In this document: positions 16,778-24,018 of the stretch, one piece after another
Numbering within the stretch: the stretch's first letter is position 1
Layout of the letters: every line of letters starts with the position of its first letter
NCBI RefSeq assembly: GCF_001865015.1
Contig: NZ_MJGV01000101.1
Location: 25,971-89,970, forward strand
Reading direction: 5' to 3'
Length of the DNA: 64,000 bases
DNA from: Curtobacterium sp. MMLR14_010
GTDB taxonomy: Bacteria > Actinomycetota > Actinomycetes > Actinomycetales > Microbacteriaceae
Program-made: the position numbers and the translations under genes
The notes under the pieces: model-generated
Database searches by the model: none
Told to the model about the DNA's origin: nothing
Seen by the model: the letters and a program-made list of their open reading frames with translations, nothing else

Positions 16778-17800
16778 TCAGTTCTCGGGAACGCTGCCCA
16801 CCCGGGTGGTCACCACCGACGCGGAGTCGACCACGGTCCCGGCAGGGATCCTGCCGGTGCGTCGGGTCTGCAGGGTCCGCTCACCGAGGTACTCGCCACC
16901 CGATCGGTCGATGATGACCTCCTGCCGCAGGTCGTCACCCTCCTCCGACAGGCCGATGGCGGTGCCGCGTCGACCGTCGAGCGAGGTCTGCTCCTCGGTG
17001 ACGACGATGCCGGGCAGGTCAGCGAGCACCTCGAACATCGTGGCGCGCAGGTCCGCGGGGACGATGCCGGTCCGCAGGAACGTGCTCACCGTGTCGAAGA
17101 CGTGCTCCTCGTCACTGGCACCCGTCGGCCTGGGGGCGTCCTCGATCCGTCGGACGAGTGCAGCCGGGTCCCGGGGGAGTCCTGGGATGTCGACCGCGGT
17201 CAGGGTGCCCGGTGCTGTTCCCCCGAGCTCCCCGTTCGTGAACGCTCCCGCGAGGGCGCGTTGGCGTGCGGGGTCGTCCCGGTGGGCGCTGGTCGCGAAG
17301 TCCGACCGGGCCGCCTCCCGGGCCGCAGCCCCGCCGTAGAACTCGGTGGCGGCGTCCGACCAGGACTCGCGGACCCACTGCCCGGCGACGGATCGCGGCA
17401 CCCAGGTGACGGTCGTGGTCGGCGCGAGGTACCCCTCGTCGTAGTGCTCGCCGTCGCTCGTGGCGTACCCGAGCGCCAGTTCCGTCACCGTCACACGGGT
17501 GTACGCCGTGGGGGACGCGCTGTCGACGGCGGCTGCCGCACGTGCGGCGTCGTGCAGGGTCGCGGCTGCCGCGGACTCCGGGACGGCCAGGTGCGCGACT
17601 CCGACGACTGCGCCCGCCAGCGCGCCGACGGCGACGACCGCGGCGGACGCGAGCAGGACCGGTCGTCGTCGACGGCGCACGGGTGCGACGGGGGCAGCGG
17701 ACATCCGGGCCCTGGCGCGGTGCAGGGCTGCGTCGACGACGGCGGGTGGCAGGTCGTCCACCTCGGAGCGGACGGCGCGGAGGGCGGTGAAGTCAGGCAC
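16778..17800 (-). CDS. Anti-sigma-factor-like membrane protein (CU044_5270 family)
   Basis: 340 residues: a cytoplasmic N-terminus of about 45 residues, a cluster RRRRRP, one transmembrane helix (about 47-68, VLLASAAVVAVGALAGAVVG) and a large extracytoplasmic domain. This matches the CU044_5270-type proteins regularly encoded after an ECF-like sigma factor. The GTG start at 17,800 overlaps the sigma stop by eight bases, so the pair is co-translated and probably works as signal sensor plus sigma factor. Direct anti-sigma activity is inferred from the arrangement only. Confidence 0.8.
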   Translation of the reverse strand: MPDFTALRAVRSEVDDLPPAVVDAALHRARARMSAAPVAPVRRRRRPVLLASAAVVAVGALAGAVVGVAHLAVPESAAAATLHDAARAAAAVDSASPTAYTRVTVTELALGYATSDGEHYDEGYLAPTTTVTWVPRSVAGQWVRESWSDAATEFYGGAAAREAARSDFATSAHRDDPARQRALAGAFTNGELGGTAPGTLTAVDIPGLPRDPAALVRRIEDAPRPTGASDEEHVFDTVSTFLRTGIVPADLRATMFEVLADLPGIVVTEEQTSLDGRRGTAIGLSEEGDDLRQEVIIDRSGGEYLGERTLQTRRTGRIPAGTVVDSASVVTTRVGSVPEN

Positions 17801-18338
17801 GGAGTTCTCCGTTCAGGGTGGTCGGCAGGTCCGGCGTGGCGCGGAGGGCGACGCGGGCCCGATTGAGTCGGGAGCGGACGGTACCGACGGGCACGCCCGT
17901 GGCGGCGGCGATCTGCTCGTAGGTGAGCTCGGCCCAGGCGTGCAGGAGGACGGTGTCGCGGACGGCCGGGCGCATCCGGTCGAGCTCCCGCACGACGGCG
18001 CGGACGGCACGCTCGCGGTCGACACGGTCGCTCGGGTCGTCGTCGACCAGGTCGGGTTCGGCTGCTCGCGCCAGGGCACGGCGGGCGCGGGCCTCCGAGC
18101 GCCAGTGACGGCGGAGCAGGTTCGTGGCGATCCCGAACAGCCACGGCAGCGGGTCACCGCGGTCCGGGTCGCGGGCGTCCCACCGGGTGAGGGCGATGAC
18201 GAAGGTCTCGCCGAGGACGTCCTCGGCGGTCTGCAGGTCGGTGCGACGGGCGAGGTAGAGCAGGATCCGTCGGCCGTGCTGGTCGAACAGCGCGCCGAGT
18301 TCGGCCGGGCCGTCGGGCGGTGGGTGTGTGGTGGTCAC
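17793..18338 (-). CDS. ECF-type RNA polymerase sigma factor
   Basis: Sigma-70 family protein with region 2 (LGALFDQHGRRILLYLARRT; LGETFVIALTRW; DPLPWLFGIATNLLRRHWRS) and region 4 (MRPAVRDTVLLHAWAELTYE; IAAATGVPVGTVRSRLNRAR). 181 residues from the GTG at 18,338; an ATG at 18,374 would add 12 residues and cannot be excluded. Co-encoded with a membrane protein that likely controls it. Targets unknown. Confidence 0.88.
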   Translation of the reverse strand: MTTTHPPPDGPAELGALFDQHGRRILLYLARRTDLQTAEDVLGETFVIALTRWDARDPDRGDPLPWLFGIATNLLRRHWRSEARARRALARAAEPDLVDDDPSDRVDRERAVRAVVRELDRMRPAVRDTVLLHAWAELTYEQIAAATGVPVGTVRSRLNRARVALRATPDLPTTLNGELRA

Positions 18339-18413
18339 GATGGGTACTGCCCGGTCCTGCCGTCGGAGTTCCATCACCGTAGTCGTGGATGCGTCAGCCC
18401 AGCGGTATCGGTT

Positions 18414-18450
18414 TTGACAATCGTTCTCACCAAGCGCTAGCGTCGTCACC
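18414..18450 (+). promoter_or_regulatory. Zur box overlapping the znuA promoter
   Basis: TGACAAT-C-GTTCTCA (18,415-18,429) fits the TGAnAATnATTnTCA palindrome of actinobacterial Zur with one change. It overlaps -35 TTGACA (18,414-18,419); after an 18-base spacer comes -10 TAGCGT (18,438-18,443), seven bases before the ATG of znuA. Zinc-loaded Zur would block the polymerase. Confidence 0.75.
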
Positions 18451-19362
18451 ATGCACTCCCGCCTCCTCGCCCTGCCGCTCGTCGCCGGCGCCGCTGCGCT
18501 CGCCCTGACCGGGTGCGCGACGTCCTCCGCCTCCTCGGACGCGTCCGACGACGGCACCGTCCGGGTCGTCGCCTCCACCAACGTGTACGGCTCGATCGTC
18601 GAGTCGATCGGCGGTGACCACGTGCAGGTCACGAGCATCCTGAACGACCCGTCGCAGGACCCGCACTCGTTCGAGTCGAGCGCCAAGACCCAGCTCGCCG
18701 TGTCCAAGGCCGACCTGCTCATCGAGAACGGCGGCGGGTACGACGACTTCATGACCACGCTGGCGAAGTCGTCGAACACGACGGCCGACACCATCAACGT
18801 GGTGGAGCTCTCCGGGCTCGACTCGGGTGGCTCCGCGGAGTTCAACGAGCACGTGTTCTACAGCTACCCGACGATGGTGAAGCTCGTGGCGGACGTCGCG
18901 AAGCGCCTCGGCGAGCTCGACAGCGCGGACGAGGCCACCTTCACGGAGAACGCTGACGCGCTCACCACGAAGCTGCAGGACCTCGAGTCGCAGACGGCCG
19001 CCGTGGAGAAGACGGTCGACGGGGAGAAGGTGGCCTACACGGAGCCGGTGCCCGGGTACCTGTTCGACGCGATGGGGCTGGACAACGTCACCCCGCCGGA
19101 CTTCTCCGAGGCGATCGAGGAGGGCGACGACGTCCCGCCGGCCGCGCTCAACGACACCATCAAGCTGTTCTCGGGCGGGGAGGCGAAGCTGCTCGCCTAC
19201 AACGAGCAGACCTCCAGCCCGGAGACCGAACAGGTCGAGAAGGCAGCCAAGGACGCCGACGTCCCGGTGGTCGGTGTCACGGAGACGCTCCCGAAGGGGG
19301 AGGATTACGTCTCGTGGCAGCAGGCGAACATCGACGCGGTGCAGGCGGCACTGACGAAGTGA
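18451..19362 (+). CDS. znuA: Zinc ABC transporter substrate-binding lipoprotein
   Basis: Cluster A-1 metal-binding protein of 303 residues, lipidated at C22 (LALTGC). Likely metal ligands lie in DPSQDPHSFESS and NEHVFYSYP, with the acidic end region NEQTSSPETE. The conserved VVASTNVYGSIVESIGGDHV start and the absence of a long His-rich loop are consistent with ZnuA/TroA proteins. First gene of the znuA-znuC-znuB-zur operon, under the Zur box immediately upstream. Confidence 0.92.
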   Translation: MHSRLLALPLVAGAAALALTGCATSSASSDASDDGTVRVVASTNVYGSIVESIGGDHVQVTSILNDPSQDPHSFESSAKTQLAVSKADLLIENGGGYDDFMTTLAKSSNTTADTINVVELSGLDSGGSAEFNEHVFYSYPTMVKLVADVAKRLGELDSADEATFTENADALTTKLQDLESQTAAVEKTVDGEKVAYTEPVPGYLFDAMGLDNVTPPDFSEAIEEGDDVPPAALNDTIKLFSGGEAKLLAYNEQTSSPETEQVEKAAKDADVPVVGVTETLPKGEDYVSWQQANIDAVQAALTK

Positions 19363-20249
19363 CGACGGTCCAGGAACCGACGCGAGCCGCCACTGCCGAG
19401 CGCAGTGGCGGCTCCGCCGTGCTCGCGCTCCGGGACGCAGGGCTCTCGTACGGCACGCGGAAGCTGTGGAGCGGACTCGACCTCGACGTCGCGCCGGGGG
19501 AGTTCCTCGCCGTGCTCGGGCCGAACGGTGCCGGCAAGACCTCGCTGCTGCGCACGGTCCTCGGGCAGCAGCGGCTGACCAGCGGTTCGATGGCGTTCCT
19601 CGGGCAGCCCGTCCGGCGCGGGCACCGGCGCATCGGGTACATCCCGCAGCAGCGCCTGATGGAGTCCGGCACGCCGCTCCGCGCGCGGGACATGATCGCC
19701 CAGGGCGTGACCGGACACCGCTGGGGCGTGCGGCCCGAGCGGAAGGCCGAGCGCGAGCGCATCGACCGCATCGTGGACGAGGTGGGTGCGACGGCGTTCG
19801 CGGACGCCCCCGTGTCCGAGCTCTCCGGCGGCGAACAGCAGCGCACCCGCGTCGGGCAGGCCATCGCCGCTGACCCGGCACTGCTGCTGTGCGACGAGCC
19901 GCTCATCTCCCTCGACCTCCGGCACCAGCGCGGCGTCACCGAGCTCATCGACCGGCAGCGTCGACAGCAGGGCGCGGCCGTGCTCTTCGTCACGCACGAC
20001 GTGAACCCGATCCTCGACGTGGTCGACCGGGTCCTCTACATCGCGGGCGGTCGGTTCCGCATCGGGTCGCCCGACGAGGTCCTGCGCGCCGACGTGCTCT
20101 CGGACCTGTACGGCACGCCCGTCGACGTCGTCCGGACCATGGGGCGCATCGTGATCGTCGGCGCGAACGACACCCACGACCACACCGGCGAACACCACCA
20201 CCACGACGTCGACCCGAACGCCGCGGTACCGGACGAGGGGCGGATCTGA
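19359..20249 (+). CDS. znuC: Zinc ABC transporter ATP-binding protein
   Basis: 296 residues, one ABC domain: Walker A GPNGAGKT (54-61), signature LSGGEQQR, Walker B LLLCDEPL, and H-loop VLFVTHDVN. The tail is rich in histidine (THDHTGEHHHHDVD), possibly for zinc sensing or buffering. GTG 19,359 overlaps the znuA stop (GTGA); a longer frame from 19,314 would run inside znuA and is rejected. Confidence 0.94.
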   Translation: MTTVQEPTRAATAERSGGSAVLALRDAGLSYGTRKLWSGLDLDVAPGEFLAVLGPNGAGKTSLLRTVLGQQRLTSGSMAFLGQPVRRGHRRIGYIPQQRLMESGTPLRARDMIAQGVTGHRWGVRPERKAERERIDRIVDEVGATAFADAPVSELSGGEQQRTRVGQAIAADPALLLCDEPLISLDLRHQRGVTELIDRQRRQQGAAVLFVTHDVNPILDVVDRVLYIAGGRFRIGSPDEVLRADVLSDLYGTPVDVVRTMGRIVIVGANDTHDHTGEHHHHDVDPNAAVPDEGRI

Positions 20250-21175
20250 TGGACGTCTGGTCGACGGTCTTCTCGTTCCAGGACTACGGCGAGCTCCTCG
20301 TGCTCGTGCAGAACTCGATCCTCGCGGGCGCGGTGCTCGGCATCGTCGGCGGGCTGATCGGTCCGTTCGTCGTCGCGCGGAACATGCCGTTCGCGGTGCA
20401 CGGCATCAGCGAGCTGTCCTTCGCGGGCGCGAGCGCGTCCCTGCTGCTCGGAGTCAACGTCGTGACGGGGTCACTCGTCGGGTCGGTGGTCGCGGCGCTG
20501 CTGATCGGCCTGCTCGGCTCGCGGGCCCGGGACCGCAACTCGATCATCGCCGTGCTGATGCCGTTCGGCCTCGGTCTCGGCATCCTCTGCCTGGCGCTCT
20601 ACAAGGGGCGCGCGGCGAACAAGTTCGGGCTGCTCACCGGGCAGATCGTCTCGGTCGACAACCCGCAGCTGACGTTCCTGATCGTCGTCAGCGCGATCGT
20701 CGTCGTCACGCTCATCGTCATCTGGCGCCCGCTGATGTTCGCGTCCGTCGACCCCGACGTGGCCGCGGCCGCCGGGGTCCCGGTCCGGACGCTGGCCCTC
20801 GTGTTCATGCTGACCCTCGGCCTGGCCACGGCCGTCTCCGTGCAGATCGTCGGCGCGCTCCTCGTGCTCTCGTTGCTCGTGACGCCCGCCGCCGCGGCCC
20901 TGCGCCTGACCGTGCACCCGCTGCTGGTCCCGCTGCTGTCGATGCTGTTCGCGGTCGTGTCGGTCGTCGGTGGCATCCTGCTGGCACTCGGGGGCGGGCT
21001 GCCGATCAGTCCGTACGTGACGTCGATCTCGTTCGCCATCTGGGTCGTGTGCCGCATCGTCGGCGCACGCAAGGAACGCCGCGGACGTGACCGGGTCGCG
21101 GTCCGCGACGAGCACGACCAGGGGGCCCCGAGCCTCCAGACCGGTACTGATGCACCACAGGAGGTCCGCGCATGA
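20249..21175 (+). CDS. znuB: Zinc ABC transporter permease
   Basis: ABC-3 family permease of 308 residues with about eight hydrophobic segments (GAVLGIVGGLIGPFVVARNM; FAVHGISELSFAGASASLLL; IVGALLVLSLLVTPAAAALR). Its ATG shares one base with the znuC stop (TGATG). The C-terminal 40 residues are hydrophilic. Completes the high-affinity zinc importer. Confidence 0.94.
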   Translation: MDVWSTVFSFQDYGELLVLVQNSILAGAVLGIVGGLIGPFVVARNMPFAVHGISELSFAGASASLLLGVNVVTGSLVGSVVAALLIGLLGSRARDRNSIIAVLMPFGLGLGILCLALYKGRAANKFGLLTGQIVSVDNPQLTFLIVVSAIVVVTLIVIWRPLMFASVDPDVAAAAGVPVRTLALVFMLTLGLATAVSVQIVGALLVLSLLVTPAAAALRLTVHPLLVPLLSMLFAVVSVVGGILLALGGGLPISPYVTSISFAIWVVCRIVGARKERRGRDRVAVRDEHDQGAPSLQTGTDAPQEVRA

Positions 21176-21603
21176 ACGCCGTCCAGAACCCCGGCGTGAC
21201 GCCGAAGCCGAAGCGCAACACGTGGCAGCGCGAAGCGGTGCGCGGCGCGCTCGACGGGTCAGAGGGCTTCGTCAGTGCCCAGGCGCTGCACGCCCACCTG
21301 CGTGAGGGCGGCTCCACCATCGGGCTCGCCACCGTCTACCGGGCGCTGGCCGACCTGGCGACCGACGGCGACGCCGACTCGTTGCAGCAGGACGGTGAGT
21401 CGCTGTACCGCGCGTGCACCACGGACAAGCACCACCACCACCTGATCTGCCGGAACTGCGGCAGGACCGTCGAGATCCAGGCGGACCCGGTCGAGCAGTG
21501 GGCGCAGCGCGTGGCGGCCGAGCACGGCTTCACGAACGCCAGCCACGTCGTCGACATCTTCGGCGAGTGCGCCTCCTGCACCGCCGCTCGCACGGGCGCG
21601 TAG
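21172..21603 (+). CDS. zur: Zinc uptake regulator, Fur family
   Basis: 143-residue Fur-type repressor. Winged helix at 10-75 (QREAVRGALDGSEGFVSAQA; STIGLATVYRALADL), metal sites in DKHHHHLICRNCGRTVE, with the structural CxxC pairs CRNC and CASC. Position at the end of the znu operon, plus the Zur box at its head, identifies it as Zur and implies autoregulation. It overlaps znuB by four bases. Confidence 0.93.
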   Translation: MNAVQNPGVTPKPKRNTWQREAVRGALDGSEGFVSAQALHAHLREGGSTIGLATVYRALADLATDGDADSLQQDGESLYRACTTDKHHHHLICRNCGRTVEIQADPVEQWAQRVAAEHGFTNASHVVDIFGECASCTAARTGA

Positions 21604-21613
21604 GGTCCGGCGC
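21601..21613 (+). promoter_or_regulatory. -10 box of leaderless hydrolase gene
   Basis: TAGGGT (21,601-21,606), starting at the TAG stop of zur, seven bases before the ATG at 21,614. Confidence 0.5.
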
Positions 21614-22309
21614 ATGCACGTCATCATGGTGCCGGGGTTCTGGCTCGAAGCGGACGCCTGGGACGAGGTCGTGCCGGTCCTGCGCGAGGCCGGCCACTCG
21701 GTCGAGGCCGTCACCCGCGACGGCGACACCCTCGACGAGCAGGTCGCGGCGTTGGTCGAGCGTCTCGACGACGTGGCGACGCCGGAGGAGCCCGTCGTGC
21801 TCGTCGGGCACTCCGGGGCCGGTCCCGTCGCGTACATGGCCGTCGACCGTCGGCCCTCACTCGTGCAGCACCTGGTGTACGTCGACACCTTCCCCGGCTC
21901 CGAGGGCGGCTGCGTGAACGACGAACTGCCGGTCGTGGACGGCGTCGTGCCGCTGCCGTCGTGGGACTTCTGGGAGCCGGCGACCGTCCGTGGCATGACG
22001 ACGGAGCTGCGGACCGCGTTCGAGCACCGGGCGGTCCCCGAACCGGCCTCGGTGCCGAGCGACCCGTTCCACTACGAGGACGCCGCCCGCCACACCGTCC
22101 CCGCGACCGTCATCACGTGCGAGATCTCGCCGACCGACCTGGCGGCCATGGTCGCGGACCACCAGACCTGGGCGGCTGAGCTGGTGGCGACCGAGGAGCT
22201 CTCCATCGTCGGGCTCGACACCGGCCACTGGCCGATGTTCTCCGCACCGGTGGCCCTCGGCGAGCTGATCGTGCGCGCGCTCGCCCCGAAGCCGACCGAG
22301 GGGCCGTAG
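21614..22309 (+). CDS. Alpha/beta hydrolase
   Basis: 231-residue hydrolase. HVIMVPGFWLEADAWDEVVP carries the oxyanion region, VVLVGHSGAGPVA the nucleophile elbow (GHSGAG) and LDTGHWPMFSAP the catalytic histidine. It belongs to the small esterase-like proteins common in actinobacteria. It follows zur after ten bases but has its own -10 box. Substrate unknown. Confidence 0.85.
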   Translation: MHVIMVPGFWLEADAWDEVVPVLREAGHSVEAVTRDGDTLDEQVAALVERLDDVATPEEPVVLVGHSGAGPVAYMAVDRRPSLVQHLVYVDTFPGSEGGCVNDELPVVDGVVPLPSWDFWEPATVRGMTTELRTAFEHRAVPEPASVPSDPFHYEDAARHTVPATVITCEISPTDLAAMVADHQTWAAELVATEELSIVGLDTGHWPMFSAPVALGELIVRALAPKPTEGP

Positions 22310-22526
22310 CGCCGCTCGTGGCAGAGGTTGCGACACGCCCGGTGCTCGCGTAGTGTTGGCGGCTGGTCCGCGTTCGCGCGGTCCCGTTGTTCAGCCCTCC
22401 GACCGTCGCGAACGCCGCGGTCGCGTGGTTCCGGCCCTCGCGGTCGGACTGGGCGGCACACACAACCCCCTCGTGACGTCACCTCCAGGTGGCCTGCGCG
22501 TGTGTGTGTCAGGCAAGTGACCTTGG

Positions 22527-22546
22527 GTGCGTCCGATCGGACGCAC
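22527..22546 (+). promoter_or_regulatory. Perfect 20-bp palindrome in the rpmB leader
   Basis: GTGCGTCCGATCGGACGCAC, fully self-complementary, ends 21 bases before the rpmB start and just ahead of AGGAGG. A weaker hairpin GCCTG...CAGGC lies at about 22,493-22,514. The 258-base gap has TAGTGT near 22,351 as a possible -10. It may be an autoregulatory RNA hairpin or an operator. No Zur-type box was found here. Confidence 0.5.
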
Positions 22547-22567
22547 GGTATGCATCAGGAGGAAACC

Positions 22568-22804
22568 ATGGCAGCAGTGTGCCAGGTGACCGGCGCCGTT
22601 CCCGGCTTCGGACACAACATCTCGCACTCGCACCGTCGGACGAAGCGTCGCTTCGACCCGAACGTGCAGAAGAAGACGTACTACGTTCCGTCGCTCCGAC
22701 GGAAGGTCACCCTCACGCTCAGCGCGAAGGGCATCAAGGTCATTGACGCACGCGGCATCGAGTCCGTCGTCAAGGACGTCCTCGCACGCGGGGAGAAGAT
22801 CTGA
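22568..22804 (+). CDS. rpmB: Ribosomal protein L28, zinc-free form
   Basis: 78-residue large-subunit protein beginning [20 protein letters not shown]. Only one cysteine (C5) remains of the CxxC that zinc-binding L28 proteins carry at this place, so it is the C-minus form. AGGAGG lies seven bases upstream. The stop overlaps rpmG (TGATG). Grouping of the C-minus L28, L33 and S14 next to znu-zur matches the zinc-saving ribosomal sets known from actinobacteria. Confidence 0.95.
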   Translation: MAAVCQVTGAVPGFGHNISHSHRRTKRRFDPNVQKKTYYVPSLRRKVTLTLSAKGIKVIDARGIESVVKDVLARGEKI

Positions 22805-22974
22805 TGGCCAAGAAGGGTCAGGACGTTCGTCCGATCATCAAGCTCCGCTCGACGGCGGGCACCGGTTTCACCTACGTGACCAAGAAGAACCGTCGCAACA
22901 ACCCGGACCGTCTCGTGCTGAAGAAGTACGACCCGGTGGTCCGCAAGCACGTCGACTTCCGTGAGGAGCGCTAA
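22804..22974 (+). CDS. rpmG: Ribosomal protein L33, zinc-free form
   Basis: 56 residues, [20 protein letters not shown] at the start and [17 protein letters not shown] at the end, without any cysteine, hence the zinc-independent type. It shares one base with the stop of rpmB and is followed after two bases by rpsN. Too short for many gene callers but unmistakable. Confidence 0.95.
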   Translation: MAKKGQDVRPIIKLRSTAGTGFTYVTKKNRRNNPDRLVLKKYDPVVRKHVDFREER

Positions 22975-22976
22975 GC

Positions 22977-23282
22977 ATGGCGAAGAAGAGCATGATCGCG
23001 AAGAACAACCAGCGTGCAGTCATCATCGCGCGCTACGCCGAGCGTCGTCTCGAGCTGAAGAAGGCCCTCGTGGACCCGAACGGCACCGACGAGTCGCGTG
23101 AGGCCGCTCGCGTGGGGCTGCAGAAGCTCCCCCGCGACGCCTCGCCGGTCCGCTACCGCAACCGCGACGCCATCGATGGCCGCCCCCGCGGTCACCTGAC
23201 GCAGTTCGGCATCAGCCGTGTCCGCTTCCGCGACATGGCACACCGTGGCGAGCTGCCGGGCATCACGAAGAGCTCCTGGTAA
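22977..23282 (+). CDS. rpsN: Ribosomal protein S14, zinc-free long form
   Basis: 101-residue S14 of the long type ([60 protein letters not shown]). It lacks the CxxC...CxxC of the short zinc-binding S14 found in the main ribosomal operon of many relatives. Third gene of rpmB-rpmG-rpsN. Confidence 0.96.
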   Translation: MAKKSMIAKNNQRAVIIARYAERRLELKKALVDPNGTDESREAARVGLQKLPRDASPVRYRNRDAIDGRPRGHLTQFGISRVRFRDMAHRGELPGITKSSW

Positions 23283-23294
23283 GCACGCACTCCC

Positions 23295-23332
23295 CGAACG
23301 CCTCGTCACCCGCACCGGTGGCGGGGCGTTCG
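23295..23332 (+). terminator. Terminator after rpsN
   Basis: CGAACGCC (23,295-23,302) pairs with GGCGTTCG (23,325-23,332), with further GC pairing inside. The remaining gap to the hup gene (to 23,576) shows no gene. Confidence 0.6.
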
Positions 23333-23576
23333 CTGCGTTCGTGTTCGTTGCATTCGGGGGACAAGGTCGTCACATTGGCCACATCTGTCGCTCCAGACGC
23401 CTGACAAGCCCGGAAATCCGGGCGAGTCGGCAGGATTCGTTGCACCCGGCTGGTAGGTTCAACTCCGGTTCCGCCGGGCCCTCGGCCCGCTGGTCCGAAG
23501 CCCCGGGGCAACCGCCAAGGGCACCGGGCGCCACGTGCGTCCGACCGATACGCAAGAAGTCCGAGGAGGACACCCA

Positions 23577-23864
23577 ATGGCTGACAAGTCACTGAACCGC
23601 ACCGAGCTCGTCGCTGCTGTCGCCGCCGAGTCCGGCCAGAGCCAGGCCACCGTCAACGGCGTCGTCGACGCGCTCTTCAGCGTCGTCTCGGGCTCCGTCG
23701 CGGACGGCACGAAGGTCACGATCCCGGGCTGGATCGCCTTCGAGAAGACGCACCGTGCCGCCCGCACCGGCCGCAACCCGCAGACGGGTGACGCCATCGA
23801 GATCGCCGCGAGCGACTCGGTCAAGGTCAGCGCCGGCTCGAAGCTCAAGGCCGCGGTCAAGTAG
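23577..23864 (+). CDS. hup: HU-family DNA-binding protein
   Basis: 95-residue nucleoid protein: NRTELVAAVAAESGQSQATV at the start and the arm region TVIPGW-like (VTIPGWIAFEKTHRAARTGR, NPQTGDAIEI). Standard HU length without the Lys/Ala-rich tail of mycobacterial HupB. ATG 23,577 is preceded by GAGGAGGA at a good spacing. The gene stands alone and ends in a double hairpin. Confidence 0.94.
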   Translation: MADKSLNRTELVAAVAAESGQSQATVNGVVDALFSVVSGSVADGTKVTIPGWIAFEKTHRAARTGRNPQTGDAIEIAASDSVKVSAGSKLKAAVK

Positions 23865-23879
23865 GACTGCTCTGACGCA

Positions 23880-23939
23880 CGACGGGGACGGCTTCGGCCG
23901 TCCCCGTCGTCGTTGGTGGGGACGGCTTCGGTCGTCCCC
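23880..23939 (+). terminator. Tandem UUCG-loop terminators after hup
   Basis: First hairpin 23,880-23,909: 13-bp GC stem closed by a C(TTCG)G tetraloop. Second 23,918-23,939 is a near copy (9-bp stem, one G-U pair, same tetraloop). No T tract. Confidence 0.75.
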
Positions 23940-24006
23940 GTCGTCGCTGGTGGGGGCCGTGTCCACAGGTCCGCGTTCGCCGGTGCTGCCCGGGGCGGGC
24001 ACCGCC

Positions 24007-24018
24007 TAGGCTTGACGG
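24007..24018 (+). promoter_or_regulatory. -10 box of leaderless copD-ctaG gene
   Basis: TAGGCT (24,007-24,012), six bases, then GTG 24,019. Confidence 0.6.

Noticed and set aside
22310-22567. Zur box upstream of rpmB
   Set aside because: Searched for TGAnAAT-type palindromes on both strands; none with acceptable match was seen.
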